Assembly (NCBI GenBank): GCA_949752735.1
Contig: OX457047.1
Span: 14,609,674 to 14,673,673 of the forward strand
Direction: 5' to 3'
Source: Lumbricus terrestris
Lineage: Eukaryota > Annelida > Clitellata > Crassiclitellata > Lumbricidae
Length of the DNA stretch: 64,000 bases
Part shown: positions 10,887 to 23,940 of the stretch, one piece after another
Layout of the letters: the number at the start of each line of letters is the position of its first letter
Position numbering within the stretch: position 1 is the stretch's first letter
Program-made: the position numbers and the translations under genes
Notes under the pieces: model-generated
The model's input: only the letters and a program-made list of their open reading frames with translations
Told to the model about the DNA's origin: nothing
Database searches by the model: none

Positions 10887-11833
10887 CGTTTAAGCGCTGA
10901 GCTCTAATTACGAAGACTTCTTAACTTAGTTGACACTTTTACATTCGAATTCGGTTAAAAGTTTAACGTCCTAGATTTCAACGAGATCTGGAGACAATAT
11001 TCCGAAATGTCCTATTTCGTAAATTCAGCAGCATGTAAAGAAAAGATGAAGCTAAAATCTAATTACAATCTGCAATGAAGACTCAAATTGGAATTGAATG
11101 ACTAAAGAACGAACAGTTTCTATGTAAGAGTGTGTGAATTAGGATCCATATGCAACAGCCTTCAATGCATTGCTGGCCTTTTATCAGATGATGGTCGGTG
11201 CTGTCTTCGCTTCATTGTTGCGCGTGCCATGCATTGGCAGCCGCATCGCTCCGACCATCAAGCACCACCTGTAGGATCGCTTGCTGAATCGTCATTGGCT
11301 GGCCGAACTGTCCGTCATGCAGGCACCTGCCAGCCAGCATCCTAAGCCATGCTGCTTAGCAACAATAGCTTGTCGTCATCAACGATCATCGCGGCACACC
11401 CTGGCAACGCCTCAGCGGACCATGGTTGCAGCAAAGCGTGGCTGTGCAAGTCACTGCATTATATTATGCTCTGTGATCTCTACATCATGTATGACGTGTT
11501 GTCTAGTCAAAGTGTTTGTTCGTTTAGCGCTTGAGTTTAATGATCAGACTGGAATGTTGGTGAGAAATTATAGGTTTATTGTTATACACATAATATAATG
11601 AGCATATCTGCAATTTTGACTAAGAGCCATATGGGTCTGTTGCTTTGAGGAACGGTCTCTTGCATGTGTGAAAAGGAGATATATCATCAAATGCCTTTCA
11701 TGTATAAACTATGAAAAGTGCAGATGAGTTGATCTGGGAGAAATATAATACCGTATGTTAACATTTCACGCTTAGGCCTAAGCTTTAACTCCATTCCAAA
11801 GCCTGAAGTCATTATCGTATAAACAACCCTCAA
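10887..11833. other. FoxD 5' flank, no other gene seen
   Basis: Upstream of the FoxD ATG. No TATA box stands out and no convincing open frame is present. Any promoter and enhancers of FoxD should lie here. Confidence 0.4.
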
Positions 11834-11965
11834 TCAGCAGCACCAGCACCAGCACCAGCACCAGCACCAACACCAGCACCAGCACCAACAGCAGCACCAA
11901 CACCAGCAGCAACACCAGCAGCAAACACCAGCAGCACCAGCATCAGCAGCACCAGCACCAGGAGT
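11834..11965. repeat. (CAGCAC/CAGCAA)n array
   Basis: Imperfect hexanucleotide CAGCAC repeat; a short related piece reappears at 12410-12440 inside the ATT arrays. Confidence 0.9.
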
Positions 11966-12135
11966 AGCATAAAGACCTGTAGGAACAATAATAGACGTGC
12001 GCCGTGCCTTTGAACCATTGTCAATTCACATCCTGAATTTTGACAAGCCTATAATAAAGACCTTTCAACGTTTGAAGTTAAGGTCTTTGGGATTTTTATG
12101 CATGCGCTAGTTAACTTCATGACAGAGCCTGTGTT

Positions 12136-12607
<472 letters not shown>

Positions 12608-13185
12608 CCTGTTATTATTACAAACAACGCGTAGGTATACATGTACAATTGTACATTTATAAGTCCAGCAAAAGGAAAATATAGGGGTTGGTTAGTCGAC
12701 GGCCAGTTAAAGATCGATGGTTAAATAATATTATTACATCAGGATGGTATGCTACATGTGTTGTTTCTATGAATTATATAGCGCCTCTCGCAGTGCATGC
12801 CGATATCGGAGGCACTTCCATGCATTGCGAGATAAAAAAATGATTTCAATCCTGATTCATACACCAATTTCATCCGCTCCTTAATAGATACATGTGTATG
12901 TTCCAAACGTCAAGGGAAGTGCTTCAAAAATGGTCAAGTTAGGTCAACAGCTGCATGGATCTGCATTCTGCATTCTGCATTATCATTTCTCTATCTCTTC
13001 AGAATTGTAATTGTAATTGTAATTCAAACAATTTATATAGCATTGTCAGTAGCAAACCACTTCTAGGATGCTTTACACGCATAATTATATTGTCAACTGT
13101 TGGTGTAAACGTCATGAACTGAGACGAAGTGCAGCGTCAATTGTTTTTTAAAAGTTGATTCAGTCTTGATTTCCTGGATTTCTCA
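12608..13185. other. intergenic, short repeat tails
   Basis: No gene. AATTATATAGCGCC (12772) and AATTTATATAGCATTG (13030) resemble fragments of the LINE/SINE tail family with ATATAGCGCC motifs. Confidence 0.4.
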
Positions 13186-13485
13186 GAAAGTGGGCGTCGT
13201 CCTCCTCCTCCTTTTCTTCCTCCTCCTTTTACTTTTCCTCCTCTATTCCTCCTCTTTCTCCTTCTCCTACTCTCCTTCTCTTTATCCTCCTCTTCCTCCT
13301 CCTCCTCCTCCTCCTCCTCCTCCTTCTCCTCTCCTCCTCCTCCTCCTCCTCCTCCTCCTCCTTCGTCCTTCTCGACCTTCTCGACCTCCTCGTCCTCCTC
13401 CTCGTCGTCGTCCCCTCCTCCGCTTTTCCTCTTCCTCTTCCACTTCCTCCTCGTCCTCTTCCTCCTTCTCCTGCTTCTCTTCATG
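13186..13485. repeat. 300-bp polypyrimidine (CCT)n tract
   Basis: Nearly pure C/T on the plus strand with long CTC/CCT runs, especially 13285-13365. A polypurine-polypyrimidine tract of this length and mirror symmetry can form triplex DNA. A GT/GC-rich run follows at 13505-13600. Confidence 0.95.
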
Positions 13486-14034
13486 TCTGCATGCTGCCGG
13501 TCGCGCGCGTGTGCGTGCGTGCGCGCATGTGTGTGTGTGTGTGTGGGCGCATGTGTGTGTGTGTGTGTGTGGGCGCATGTGTGTGTGTGTGTGTGTGATT
13601 GCCTTGCAGCGTGTATGTCAAACCTATCCGCGACTTTACAATATTGTAAAGACAGTGTAAATTGCCCATTGCTTGCTGATTATCTGCAGTGCAATATACG
13701 TTTATAGTTGGAATGTTGTAAAATGTTGACAGCTGAAGACACATGTGTGGTCTACACATGATCGGCGAGCGCGTATTTGCAATCGGTTTAATAAAGGATC
13801 ATTATATAAGCTTACTAACTTTCTTGTTTACTTACTTGCTTATTTTATAGGCCCGCGATGCAATGCCTGCGGGGACTGCGGTGCATGTGGTCTGTATGTG
13901 CATGTATGCGGAGTCGTGAGATAAACACCCGAGAGCTGCTGTGCAGCTCAGAGCATTTTAATGAGCTCTGTCTTTTTGACATCTGAATGATGTATGCATA
14001 AATGCTGTCAATGTGCATTATATAATTGTATTTA

Positions 14035-14760
14035 ATCGTATATAACGCGCCCCTAGTATACGTTGAACCGCTCAGAGGCGCTCCCAGTGTGCAAGGTCCG
14101 GCGAGAAGAAGCAGGTTTTAAGAAGAGACAAGGCATGCATGCAGAAGAGAGACTTCCAGACAGAAGTGGTATATGGCGAATAGAAGAAGAAAGCGCATTC
14201 CAAAGTGAAGGACGAATAACTGAGGCAAACGATCGAGTCTTCTGAACCATAACAGTTCCTGCGAAGCGTTCTTCTGTTGGATGAACGAAGTGGACGGTTG
14301 GAGGAAGCTGCAGAGTGAGGCCAAAGTATAACATCAGCCAGGTATTTGGGGCAAGACGCCGCTGAGTGAGGAGTGAGGATCTTAAATTGTATGCGAGTAC
14401 GGGAGGAAGCCACTTAAATTCATCAAACATGGGTAAAGATGCGAAGGTATACACACGAGAAGGCGCGAAATCAGTTTAGCAGCTGAGTTGAGCACAGACT
14501 GAAGCGATGAGAGACGAACCTTATAGAAAGACCAGTGAGAAGAGCATTGCAGTAGTCAATTCGAGAACATATAAAAAGAGCATGCATGAACTATGGTACA
14601 TGTATACATTGAAGATGGAGTAGGAGACAGAACGACGACGAGTGACTATGAAACGTCTTAAATGAAAATAAGAGAAGCGTGCCAGATTGGAAATGTGCTC
14701 AGTAAAGATAAGCTAGTGAGTACAACCAAGGTCCCGCACACTTGACGAGGAGGGAAACTA
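14035..14760 (-). pseudogene. decayed CR1/L2-like LINE, reverse transcriptase C-terminal part and 3' tail
   Basis: Read on the minus strand with frame changes. Order: SRIDYCNALLTGL (the R-hDYCNALLhGL motif of CR1/L2/Rex1 RTs), LQSVLN-like and SAAKLI-like pieces, SRTRIQFKILT (compare R-R-I-FKILhL), PKYLADVIL, then RSFASVIRPSLWNALSSSIR (compare R-FSVAAPxLWNxLP). The end resembles LKTFLF. The tail GGGAGCGCCTCTGAG ... GGGGCGCGTTATATACG lies at 14035-14085. Several stops and frameshifts break it, and the 5' part is missing. In life it would reverse-transcribe its own RNA at target sites. Clade assignment between CR1, L2 and Rex1 is uncertain. Confidence 0.75.
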
Positions 14761-14785
14761 CGGACATTTTCAGATAGCAGAACTA

Positions 14786-15030
14786 CAGGGTGGTCCATAA
14801 AAAGTAATCCCCTACGGCGTTTTGCCGCTATCCTGGCTCGAAATAAGAGTTTTTCAAACCAAGCTCGTATGTATACGACCTTAAATGTAATTCATATCTA
14901 CGTACAATTGAATAGCCAAATTGTATCGACATATTTTAAATAGAACAAAAGTTACACCGCATTTAGTGAGCCTACCCACTGGTTTTTTAACGATCCAAAA
15001 AGTAATACAACAAAAGTGACAAAAACATAC
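14786..15030 (-). mobile_element. mariner-type element terminus (inverted copy)
   Basis: Begins CAGGGTGGTCCATAAAAAG after a TA, and continues through GTAATTCATATCTACGTAC and AGAACAAAAGTTA to AGTGAGCCTACCCACTGG. The same blocks occur, reverse-complemented, at the right ends of 37519-38796 and 23700-23940. Only one end is present. Confidence 0.65.
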
Positions 15031-15063
15031 AGTGTCCTATATCGAGATATTATTAGTATGCTA

Positions 15064-15336
15064 CAGTGGCGTAGCCAGAAATTTATGATGGGGTTTTTGG
15101 ATTTTTTGGTCTGGCCGGATGCCCTTTCTGACACCAACCCAACAGTATTACAGTAAATAAAAAGGGAATAAAGTAACAAATGGAATAAAGTAAGAAAAAC
15201 AATTGTTACTACAAACAATTGTTTTGTTTTTCTTATTTAAGTGCCATAAGTGGATAAAAAAAACCTTTAAAAAAACTTTTTCCCTAGGCCAATTGGGGGG
15301 GGTTAACCCCCGAAGCCTCCCTTGTCTACGCCACTT
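15064..15336. mobile_element. hAT-type non-autonomous element, 273 bp, perfect 8-bp TSD
   Basis: GTATGCTA occurs directly at 15056-15063 and 15337-15344. Between them the ends are CAGTGGCGTAGCCAG and, inverted, AAGTGGCGTAGACAAG. An 8-bp duplication with CAGTG-like termini is diagnostic of hAT-type transposition. No transposase; the interior is AT-rich. Confidence 0.9.
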
Positions 15337-15344
15337 GTATGCTA

Positions 15345-15594
15345 TCTTTAAATGCAACGGAGATTAAGGCGTTGGTCCTCCTTTATTGTATTCTCCTAAC
15401 TCAATCGTATACGGGCCTATGTAGAAGCGCAATGCTCCGTGACTCCGTCATGCGGAGAGTGTCTCTCTCTCTCTTCTGTTATGAAAAGACATGCAGCATT
15501 GCATATAGGCAGAAACAGTCACAATATGCACGTGAGCCCATGCTGCGCGTCTAGGCAATAAATAGAATATATACATAATTATATATATAATGTG

Positions 15595-15666
<72 letters not shown>

Positions 15667-16094
15667 CCTAACGGGCATTCCATTGGTTTACAACAGTTTG
15701 TTTTTTTCCTTTTCGCGACGCCTTTTCTGTGTGCGCTGGATCCCTGCGGCGAATGCGCTGGTTCCCGATGGTACGGATCGCTCAGTTGACTGGAGTTTAC
15801 ACTAACATTTTGAGACCCGACGTGCTGCTCATATTAAAACAATTTGCCCGTATTTATTTAGACGACCGACGCTAGGGGCGCTGCGCCGATGCATCGAACG
15901 AGGAGAATTAATTACCCCGAAGACCTGTTAGGAAAACAGGGCACCAGTCGGACATTCAGTCGGCGCATGTAGTACAAGAAAAACATAATTACTCTGGTTT
16001 GCAGTCGATGTTGTCGCTGCCTTAATATTTAATAGATTTCAAACGATTGACAGACGAAACTATGCGAACAGACGATGCACTTAAATATCAGATC

Positions 16095-16163
<69 letters not shown>

Positions 16164-16439
16164 ATCTATCTATCTATCTATCTATCTGTATCTATAGGCC
16201 AACGATACACGTTAGTCTATGGCCAACACTAACCTATGTGTACTTCCATACCGTCCATACCTGCATGCATAGAAACATACATGTTCAAATGTTCATAGGC
16301 CTACACATATTTAGGCCTATACATGTATAAATGCACGCATTGGGGTCTAAGCATTTAAGCCAAAGTACTCTCTATAGAGTTCCTCGAACTAACGGCACAA
16401 GCTGACAAGGTGATGTATATTGTTTGTTTGTTTGTGTGT
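15345..16439. other. intergenic with AT and TCTA microsatellites
   Basis: (AT)n at 15595-15663 and (TA)n/(TCTA)n at 16098-16192. No convincing gene. Confidence 0.6.
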
Positions 16440-16632
16440 GTGCACTTGTTATAGCGCCCCTTCAAGCTCTTTCTCTACTCAGAGGCGCTCCCGAATGCAG
16501 AGCGGACACTGCATCGGAGTTTCACGCCGAAGCGCTGAGCAATTGTGAGTGAAGGACTTGCCCAAGGTCCTTACGCAGCGAGGTGGATTCGAACCTCGAA
16601 CCTTCCGGCTTCAAGGCAACGACGCCACCACT
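16440..16632 (-). mobile_element. tRNA-derived SINE (family A), copy 2
   Basis: Minus-strand B box GGTTCGAATCC at 16585-16595. Body and tail match the copies at 7323 and 38086. Its head end directly abuts the following TATG array. Confidence 0.8.
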
Positions 16633-16988
16633 GTATATGTATGTGTACATTCGTATGTACGTATTCATGTACGTATGAATGTATATATGTAACCTATGTA
16701 TGTATGTATGTAGCCTATGTATGTATGTATGCATGTCTGTTTGTATGTATGTATGTATGTATGTATGTATGTATGTATGTATGTATGTATGTATGTATGT
16801 ATGTATGTATGTATGTATGTATGTATGTATGTATGTATGTATGTATGTATGTATGTATGTATGTATGTACGTACGTATGTATGTATGTATGTAGCCTATG
16901 TATGTATGTATGTATGTATGTATGCATGTCTGTTTGTATGTATGTATGTATGTATGTATGTATGTATGTATGTATATATATATGTATT
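16633..16988. repeat. (TATG)n microsatellite
   Basis: About 350 bp of TATG units. An internal block with TAGCC, GCATGTCTGTTTG appears twice (about 16711-16744 and 16892-16936), showing duplication within the array. Confidence 0.95.
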
Positions 16989-19122
16989 AGGGTGCCCGTT
17001 AAAAATAAATTTCTGAATTTCTTTTGTGGTACCCTCCTATTTTGTTATCTGTCATGAGAGCAGTTCATGGTAATTTTTGGTGAATTTTGGATGCATGTTT
17101 GAAGGTTGCTCGACACCTGAGAAGTTTGCAAACTTTGATCCGACTGGATGTTATTCGTGCTTACGTCTTACTTATTTTATCACTGAAATATTTCTGATAT
17201 ATTATCACAACAACACTTTAAAATGTCTGCTGATTAACTCTGTCAAGGCAATTTCTTTATTAATTTCGTTAAAAGCATAGTTTTGACAGACATTAAAAAT
17301 AATAAATCAATAGTCATTCTTAGTTGTCCGACTCTGATACCGCAGAATATCATCACTAACAAACAGCGTCTTTCTCAATTCTGGGTACTTGACTTTCTGG
17401 CTTGCAGAATCAGCAGCAGACACTCTTTCTGCTCTTCACCTGTTGTAGTGGAGTTGTTGAGGTTCTGGGTCAATTCCGCAGCTTGCTCTACTCGGTTGTT
17501 TACCACTTCAAGGCTGTTGACATAGGCCCATTTCTTGTTTAGTTGGAAATCTCTAAGGGCATGCTACTAGTCTGGATCGTCTTATCCAAGAAAGTCAGCA
17601 TCAACCTATGGATGTGAAAGAATGACAAGATACTTCCAAGTTGTCAAGCTCCTTTCCATGAACTTGGTTCCATATGGATTCTACTGAGTAGCTCATCAAA
17701 GCCTTGTGTCCTCAAAGTGGTGATCCAATATCTGTTGGTGTCACTGCTTACAGCATCAACAAAAATTCAAAGACCATTGGCTCCTCACTAAGGTGCCAAA
17801 AATATCTGACGAGTGATTGAACTATACAGCATCCAAAAGCCCTTATTTATAGTCTCCCACTGGTGCAGTTGAGGATAATGTCCAAGATTTGTGTACAACA
17901 GGCAGAAGAAAGGCTCATCCTTCTATATATCAACGTTGTTTCTATGAAAGTGGTTAGTTTGAAAATCTAGTTTGATCCAGATGTTAAGACACTGCAACAT
18001 GACCAATGACCATCCACCGGGCTCTGTGCATCGCTCTGGGGGGCCATAAATGGCACACCACTTGGTAGTACATCAACCCCAAAAGTAGTAGTATCGATTC
18101 TAGCAGTACACAGTAATCATCACTCGTTTGCTAACTGGACATAAGAAATTTGCTTTGTGAAAACAGCATTGTCCGTCAAGTCGACAAATTTCATAAGGGC
18201 TTTCTATCAATTCTTGACTGGGTCATCATTTACAATCTGATACCGGGTTCTATCAGTTCATTGACATAGGAGTAATGAAAAGACTTGAATAAACTAGACT
18301 AAGTGTCGGAGACCAGATTATGAGCCAAAGTGACACCAACAGATATTGAGCCAAAGCAGTGTTTGGACGCATCTCTGATCACAATTTTGTGCACATGGTG
18401 TCGACTTTCCACACACAGCTAGTAGATTCTTGCCAAGCGTGATCTCTATCACCACAAGCCAAACTTCGTCTGCCAGTATTAGAAGCTGTGGGGTCGAATC
18501 ACATGGCCCTGACCTGACTTTAAATCCCCAACTCTTGCTTCATTATAACAGTGTTCATCATCACTAGTTTGTTTGAACCCATACCATATGGAAGTTTGGC
18601 ACAATGACAAACTGCAAACCTGATCTATGCCTGGTACGGGTCAACCCACTTAGGCCTACTACCTTTTAGCCTATATCCAGCAGCATCCTGCCGTCTCAGT
18701 GCACAACTCAAGGTACGGATGTATTAAAAGTGACTTTTGCTGTTTGGGCCGAATGTTCGTCAAGCAGTAGTCTAGCTTGTCTGCTTGATTCAGGATTGAG
18801 AGGGAATACATAAATGTTGTCTCTAGGGTTTTCTTATTGCAGTTCGATAGTAAACAGATCAATAGGACCAAAATAAATAACTAAATCAGTAAATGGCAAG
18901 TATACAGGTGAAGCAAAATGCAGTACAGAATAAAAGTGAAGCAGGCGCAAAAATTGCAAAATCACAGAAACTTTGGATACGTTGAGCAACCAGTAAATAT
19001 TAACATAAAATTCTGAAATTTTTTACTGTTTGTTAACTCAACAGGGGTAACAACTTCAGAGGGTACCACATTGAAAATTATGAACTTCAAATATTTTCAT
19101 TGGTTTAACGGGCGCCCTAATA
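16989..19122. mobile_element. 2.1-kb DNA transposon relic inserted in a TATG array
   Basis: Left end TTAGGGTGCCCGTTAAA with GTGGTACCCTC about 40 bp in; right end, inverted, TTAGGGCGCCCGTTAAA with GTGGTACCCTC about 45 bp in. TATGTA flanks both sides, but in a TATG array this cannot prove a target duplication. The minus strand shows a broken frame with AYVNSLEVVNNRVEQAAEL near 17510-17440, which from memory resembles uncharacterised transposon-associated proteins of other invertebrates. Many stops; non-functional. Superfamily not assigned. Confidence 0.7.
17330..18500 (-). pseudogene. decayed open frame inside the 2.1-kb element
   Basis: Protein-like pieces are separated by stops: YVNSLEVVNNRVEQ followed by EEQKECLLLILQARK, and upstream AVSSDTNRYWITTLRTQGFD. 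The spacing suggests one ancestral protein-coding region. I cannot name the protein; the resemblance to transposon-linked proteins is from memory only. Confidence 0.35.
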
Positions 19123-19424
19123 TGTATGTACAGTTGTACACGCCTCAGATTCACATTTTGATGTGACCTTGCGCGTGTTACAAATTTGTTTTCAAGCCCA
19201 CTCCTTGTGCTTCGACGATTATCCGGACATGCGTCATCTTATAAGAGTGAGAGACTATAACTATACTCGTCGACATCGTATAATCGTGTTGCGAAATGCG
19301 ATCGCTGTCATCTGTTGTCCCTATATATATATCCCATCGACGTCACTTGGTCCAGAGACTCTGAACATCCATCCACGCCATCTATCAGCTGCAGTTGACG
19401 GAGTCCGTTATTTGGCTCCACCTG

Positions 19425-19531
<107 letters not shown>

Positions 19532-19621
19532 CCGCCAACGGTGACTTTTCCAGCTTATTGTGCATTGTTTGCTAACTTGTGTTATTTTTGTTCTTAATGA
19601 CGCTTAGCATCAAACAGGCCA

Positions 19622-19690
19622 CCGCAGAGAGCGTCTCTGAGTAGATTTCTTGAAGAGGTGCTATATAAATTTTCGGATGAATGAATTAAT
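19622..19690 (+). mobile_element. LINE/SINE 3' tail fragment
   Basis: GAGCGTCTCTGAGTAG then CTTGAAGAGGTGCTATATAAA and a GAATGAAT-like end match the tail shared by SINE family A and the CR1/L2-like LINE. Truncated at its 5' side. Confidence 0.6.
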
Positions 19691-19729
19691 TTAATGTTAG
19701 TAATACTAATCTGTATGTGTGAATATATG

Positions 19730-19775
<46 letters not shown>

Positions 19776-19815
19776 CGGCTTATCACCAGATTGCTACATA
19801 GTTAACTTGTTTGAC

Positions 19816-20010
19816 CAGGGTTGTTTTTAAGGAATTTTTAGAACTGCGCAACCTCTTCTTTTCCTTCCCATCCTCCATGGTAAATTACTTCCAATCTGAG
19901 GACAATGACCTTTTTGCTAGTTTTAACTGCACAGAAGTGCTTCTACAACTGCACAGATCCATTTAGAACTGCACATTTTGTGTACAACTGCACATTTTAA
20001 AAAAGCCCTG
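19816..20010. mobile_element. hAT-type MITE, 195 bp, perfect 8-bp TSD
   Basis: TGTTTGAC lies at 19808-19815 and again at 20011-20018. Ends are CAGGGTTGTTTTTAAGG and, inverted, CAGGGCTTTTTTAA. The interior repeats AACTGCACA-type words four times. A related left end lies at 31442-31500. Confidence 0.9.
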
Positions 20011-20018
20011 TGTTTGAC

Positions 20019-21633
20019 TATAATAGTTAAGTAATTATATTATATTTAACTTGTGATTTCTAATTTGTACGTTTTTGTTATCTGTATATTATTACTTCAA
20101 TGTATAATAATGATGTTCTATGTCCCATTTTGCGTTTTCAAGTGGAGTAATAAAGAAAATACCTACTTACTATCAGCCCATGCATTGATCATGATGATGA
20201 TGACGATATATGTATGTATATATATATATTCATTATATTATAAATATATATTCATTATATTATGGTGTATACAGATAAAATGTAATCTCACTGTAATCTC
20301 CCGCTCTATAGTCTTTATATATTATGACGCTGATTCATTAACAACTGCTATTGAGTCTGCAGGTTGCAAAAGAATACACACAGTGCATGACGGACTGGAA
20401 AAGACTCACCAATGGCAATAGCCCACGCACACACGTGGAGCCAACCAACAGATTCCCGTCAGCAGTTGATGGATTGTTGATGGCTGCTCGGAGTGTATAT
20501 CTACTCAGAGTATGTGTATATTTCTCTTTGCCTTTGTGTACATGTGTGCTTGTTTCTGTATGCATGCATGTGTGTGTTTCTGTGCTTGCTGATGTGTGTG
20601 TGTGTGTGTGTGTGTTGGTGTATACTGTGTATGTGTACGAGTAGGCCTATGTGTGTGTGTGTGTTTCTGGGGGTGGTTTGTGTGTGTTGGGTGGTGTAGG
20701 TGCATGTGTGTATGTATGTGTGTGAGTGTGGGAGAAAATGTATGGTGTGTATACACCGCTTGGCCATGGCCGATGCAGGTTTAATCGTTATACCAGAAAG
20801 CGGTTTGCTTATAGAGACGATATCACAGCAACAATGTAATCATAAGCATATACATATGTAAATATATATATTTATCTATAGATCGCTTAGTTTTGCTGCA
20901 TAAACCTTGCGTTTATTTCTCTCAATAACAGAAAATATTGATTTTGTTTTAATGACATTCCTTGAAAAAATGATTATCTTACAGAAAGTGTATAGCTTTA
21001 CGAAGGTTCGATCCAAATGAGTTGATGTTATCAGTGCCGGAAAAGTGAGCTATGTGTATATATTTGCATAGATAATTGACAGAATTTAGAAAGCTTGTAT
21101 ACATACAGGCTATATATATACGCCATTTTGGACGGGCAAGTTGTCCACGCGCGGAATGGCAAAGGAATGGCTGACCAATATTTGATGAGTATAAATTATC
21201 TCTGCTGGTTCATGGAGAAGGCGCGAAGGATGCGACACGCTTATGCGAAATATGTGCAAGACTTAGGCTATGATTACCTTGTTACTTTGTGCTGTCAGTT
21301 CGTGGAACCCTATAGCGACCACCATGCATGACCATGCACTCCTCGCCATTAGACTATAATTATAGCGATAGCTATAATAGTCTTTCTTACTCATTGGTGA
21401 AGGTGCGTTTTCGTCGTATTTCTCTTCTCATCAATTTATGACTCATTGCCAAACCATGGAGTTGAAACTTCCTTTGGTCGCATATCTATCGTCTTCGTGC
21501 GCTGAGCTTACAGAGACAGTAAGTGTGTTCTTTATTATAACCAGCTGCCAAACAGCACTCTGCTGAACAACAATAGCCTATCACATATAAAATTCACACA
21601 AGACATCAAAAACTATTAAGACAAAAAAAACAA
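20019..21633. other. intergenic, GT-rich run, no gene seen
   Basis: A GT-rich stretch at 20580-20745 and small AT runs. GTGGAGCCAACCAACAG...GTCAGCAGTTGATGG (20424-20470) is an inverted relative of 19375-19425. Confidence 0.5.
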
Positions 21634-21741
21634 CCCCGCCACTGGTTGCACTCTGCCAGTGCCAGTCCCAAGCCTGGATAAAGGAGGAGGGCGCCGCTAA
21701 TGGTCTTTGCTACCGCACAGTGACGTTAAACTGCAAATACC
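21634..21741 (+). repeat. about 105-bp interspersed repeat, copy 2
   Basis: GCCACTGGTTGCACTCTGCC through AAACTGCAAATACC. Closely matches 5991-6096 (inverted) and 52377-52485. Confidence 0.8.
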
Positions 21742-21932
21742 ACCACCACAAAACAAACTAATTAGTATGCAAACAACATAGTGAAACATTTACTAGAACA
21801 TCTATAGGAGATAAAGGGCTACTGGCAAAAATTTTAGAAATATATGAGTGCACTCAAATGTGCAATGCGCACTTGCGCAGCACGGTATATAATTTTATGA
21901 GAATTGCCGCCAAATAACTGAGGGGGTCAGGC

Positions 21933-22528
21933 CAAGGGTGGATACAGAAATTTTCGAAGGGGGGGCCAAAACTTCGGGTGATCTTTGGCAGAAAAAATTC
22001 TGACGACTTTTTTAGTCATTTGGTTGAAATGCCTGGAGAATTTTCCATGCCAAAATAACTTATGACCTTTTTTTAGTCATCAGTCATCTGGTCGACGTCT
22101 ATGTATCTATGCAAGCCATTGATTTTAATGCCTGTTGAAACCATGCACTTCTGAAATTGGGGGCCATGGCCGGATTGGCCCCCTGGATCCGCCCCAGTAG
22201 CGGCGCTAGGGGGTCTAAACCCTCCTAAAAGTCTATCCATTTTTTTCCATGTAAAAATGAAAAATTTGAACGGTTTACCCCCTTTCTCCCCCCCCCAAGA
22301 AGCGTAAAGGTACGCACGAGGTTTGGCAGACAGTTTGGCGGATACGAAAAAGGACCATTTTCCAAGATTTCGACCAAATGACTAAAAAGTCATCAGAAAT
22401 TTTTACGGCTAAAATGGAAAATTTTCTGGAGATTTCGGTCGATGACTAAAAAAAGGTCGTCAGAAATTTTTTCGACTGAAAACGGATAATTTTCTCCCGC
22501 AAATTCAGCCCCCCCCAATCCGCTCCTG
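21933..22528. mobile_element. hAT-type element(s), 596 bp, 8-bp TSD with one mismatch, probably compound
   Basis: Flanks are GGTCAGGC (21925-21932) and GGTCAGAC (22529-22536). Ends are CAAGGGTGGATACAG and, inverted, CAGGAGCGGATTGG. Internal junction GGATCCGCCCCAGTAGCGGC near 22187-22200 looks like the end of one element meeting the start of another. The repeated words GACGACTTTTTTAGTCAT and AAATTTTTACGGC link it to 27281-27554 and 63668-63961. Confidence 0.65.
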
Positions 22529-22536
22529 GGTCAGAC

Positions 22537-23699
22537 TATGATCCACGTGGGCTGGAGTGTGAAAAGAAATTTTTACAGTGAGACCCCAAGAAAGACTTAT
22601 AATTATAATGGTGTTGAACCCCACAACCCTCCGGCATTTCTCACCCTGGCTGCAGTGCGTATCTCTCTTAGGAGACAAAAGGCGCTACATGAAGGCTTGC
22701 ATAAATTACGGTATACATTACATCTGGGTTGCAGATCGCGCAGGCGGTTGAGCATTCGGCGCACACAATCCGAGAAACAATTTGTCCGGCGCAGTAATTC
22801 GCTCTGAGTCAATCTCCTAATTCGGAACTGTTGGTCGAGCAGACGAGGTTTTGTCGAAGCTGCAGTTTCGAAGCTGTTTGTAATTTGAAAGGAGGAATTG
22901 TTTGAGGGAGTGCCAACAGAAGGAGGAAAGAATGGACGGCGATAAGCCACAATACACTATATTGCGAATTTTAAATGAGACCGTCGGCTTAAGCAGCTAT
23001 AAAACGCGGAGGCACACATGGCGTTCTCCGGTCGCAATCATCATTGACAGAGTCCGTCTGGGACCGAAGCTCCGAATCTCGCAAATCCGCGCTGAATTGT
23101 TGCCGTTAGTTACAGGCCAGAGTCCCGGATGGTTTTGCGCCACCTATCGCTCGAAGGCGCTTATTAGCATCCGATCTGTTTAATCCCCGTCGCTAGGGGC
23201 GGACCTAATCATGACGCAGCGTTTCTGATAGCAGACGGGTGAAGATCTGCGCCACCCCTTGACCCCGAAGAACCTTAAGACCTTCCAGTCAGTGGGATAT
23301 ACTTGCGGTGCACGACTCGTGTGGTTTTAGTGGCGCAATAAAAGTTTATTTAGTGGAGCAATTGTTTTTAATTGATTGCAACGGCAGAGACCACTGCAGC
23401 TGGAAGTCTGTAAGCGAATCTGCAGGACGGCTGTTCGGAATTTATTTTGGCTACTTTAACATCAGTTCCTCTGGCAGAGGCGATGACTTGTTCAAAGTCG
23501 ACGATATGAGTTCAACTCTCCAGAGGTGGCTGTAGTCTTCTCCTCAGCAGCTGTCTACATCGTTTATTAGTGCAGATTAGATATGATTTTTTGTTGCATA
23601 AAACGAATAAGAACAAATGCTGATGAGATAATTATGCATAATATTGTAATTGATCTATCAATCCATTACAAAACTATCAGGCTATTATTTTATAAATAT
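22537..23699. other. intergenic, no gene called
   Basis: ACAACCCTCCGGCATTTCTC...CACCCTGG (22622-22650) resembles the right end of the MITE at 34669-34814. Open frames of 75-115 codons here show no recognisable domain. Confidence 0.4.
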
Positions 23700-23940
23700 A
23701 AGGAAGTAAGTAAGAATATTCTTTAATATAATCACGTTTTTGTTACTTTTTGTTGCGTTACGTTTTTGAATCGTCAAAAAACGGTGGGTGGCCTCATTAA
23801 AAGTGATATAACTTTTGTTCTGTTTGAAATGTGTAAATGTGAATTGTCTATAAGCCTGTAAAATTATTTCATTTCGAAATAATTCTTACTTTTGACCAAG
23901 ATATTGGCAATAAACCTAGGTTTTTTGGCGCACTCTGTAG
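23700..23940 (+). mobile_element. mariner-type element right terminus
   Basis: GTTACTTTTTGTTGCG, GGTGGCCTCATTAAAAGTG, ATATAACTTTTGTTCTGTTT and TAAGCCTGTAAAA occur in the same order as in the right end of the element at 37519-38796. It ends GGCGCACTCTGTA. Confidence 0.6.

Noticed and set aside
13137..13660. Arg/Glu- and Ser/Pro-rich frames
   Set aside because: Translations of the polypyrimidine tract on either strand.
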